The notes under the pieces were generated by a model. It ran no database searches. It saw only the letters and a program-made list of their open reading frames with translations, and was not told the DNA's origin. From Microvirga sp. ACRRW (GTDB taxonomy: Bacteria; Pseudomonadota; Alphaproteobacteria; Rhizobiales; Beijerinckiaceae): 64,000 nt of DNA. The position numbers and the translations under genes were made by a program. This document shows, in pieces, positions 63,783 to 64,000 of this stretch; the stretch's first letter is position 1, and each line of letters opens with the position of its first letter. The stretch lies in NCBI RefSeq assembly GCF_022346925.1, contig NZ_JAKRNJ010000001.1:310001-374000 (forward strand), read 5' to 3'.

Positions 63783-64000
63783 CTAAGCTGCTAGCCCGGA
63801 CGCCTGCTCAATGAGCTCGTCCATCGTACGATCATCCACTCCCACGATCTGCATAGACATCGGCACAAGTATTTCGTTCCGATCAAAGATATCACCACGT
63901 TCGAGGACTTCTTCAGCAGCCGCCTTATGTAGTGGGTTCGATAGACCTGCAATAGCTGCTTGGACTGCACCGAACAGCGTCCCATCACGGTTGGCTCTAC
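63783..64000 (-). CDS. C-terminal part of an unknown protein, cut by the right edge
   Basis: 71 codons in one open frame, ending at TAG 63783-63785. It reads from ANRDGTLFGAVQAAIAGLSN to MDELIEQASGLAA. The start lies beyond 64000. No family is recognised. It is on the same strand as the methyltransferase gene, with about 80 bp between, so it may be the preceding gene of the same transcript. Confidence 0.45.
   Translation of the reverse strand, partial: RANRDGTLFGAVQAAIAGLSNPLHKAAAEEVLERGDIFDRNEILVPMSMQIVGVDDRTMDELIEQASGLAA

Noticed and set aside
63791-63988. A 65-codon minus-strand frame
   Set aside because: The overlapping frame that ends at 63783 runs open to the window edge and has a more natural composition.

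Overview
The window looks like chromosome of a high-GC alphaproteobacterium, probably Hyphomicrobiales (rhizobia or Methylobacteriaceae-like). The signs are a BA14K-family protein, an HcnABC-type three-subunit oxidase, tripartite tricarboxylate (TTT) transport genes, many LysR, IclR and LacI controlled catabolic operons, and tight ATGA/TGATG gene overlaps. No phage, transposase or CRISPR array is visible. Genus assignment is inference only.

Layout. (1) 1-1.8 kb: the end of a fructosamine (Amadori product) locus, with an FrlB-like deglycase tail and an FrlD-like kinase, then a small Lys/Ala-rich protein and an acyl-CoA dehydrogenase remnant. (2) 1.8-18.3 kb: CorA, then an IclR-controlled catabolic region. 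A minus-strand operon encodes a [2Fe-2S]/FAD/FAD oxidase, an ornithine cyclodeaminase-family protein and a DadA-like oxidase. A plus-strand operon encodes a crotonase, a polyamine-type ABC importer with a fused permease, an acyl-CoA ligase, a dehydrogenase-like protein and an amine oxidase-like flavoprotein. Near-identical palindromes lie in front of both operons. (3) 18.4-35.2 kb: a second catabolic region with an HpcH/HpaI aldolase, a LigI-like lactonase, an Ldh2-family dehydrogenase, a six-gene minus-strand operon (2-hydroxyacid dehydrogenase, ALDH, TPP enzyme, SDR, acyl-CoA dehydrogenase, class III CoA-transferase), a ChrA pair, a LysR regulator and a TctCBA importer. A 35-bp motif occurs twice, before the six-gene operon and before lysR. 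(4) 35.2-41.6 kb: BA14K protein, 2H phosphoesterase, and a LacI-controlled ABC importer. (5) 41.7-47.9 kb: an iron-type operon with imelysin, multicopper oxidase, di-heme oxidase, second imelysin and a DUF1513 protein. (6) 48-59.9 kb: a complete selenocysteine-dependent formate dehydrogenase module: fdhD, selD, tRNA-Sec, selB, selA, fdhE, and fdoI/H/G with an in-frame UGA. (7) 60-64 kb: a Tat-exported transglutaminase-like protein, then a patchier segment with an orphan gene, a chimeric remnant, a SAM methyltransferase and a gene cut by the right edge.

How the genes work together. Region 6 is self-sufficient: SelD makes selenophosphate, SelA charges tRNA-Sec, SelB delivers it to the UGA in fdoG, FdhD supplies sulfur to the molybdenum cofactor, FdhE assists maturation, and FdoGHI oxidises periplasmic formate to quinone. 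Regions 2 and 3 each pair a dedicated importer with oxidation, CoA activation and beta-oxidation-like enzymes under a local regulator. Their substrates cannot be read from sequence alone, and these two are the best candidates for undescribed pathways.
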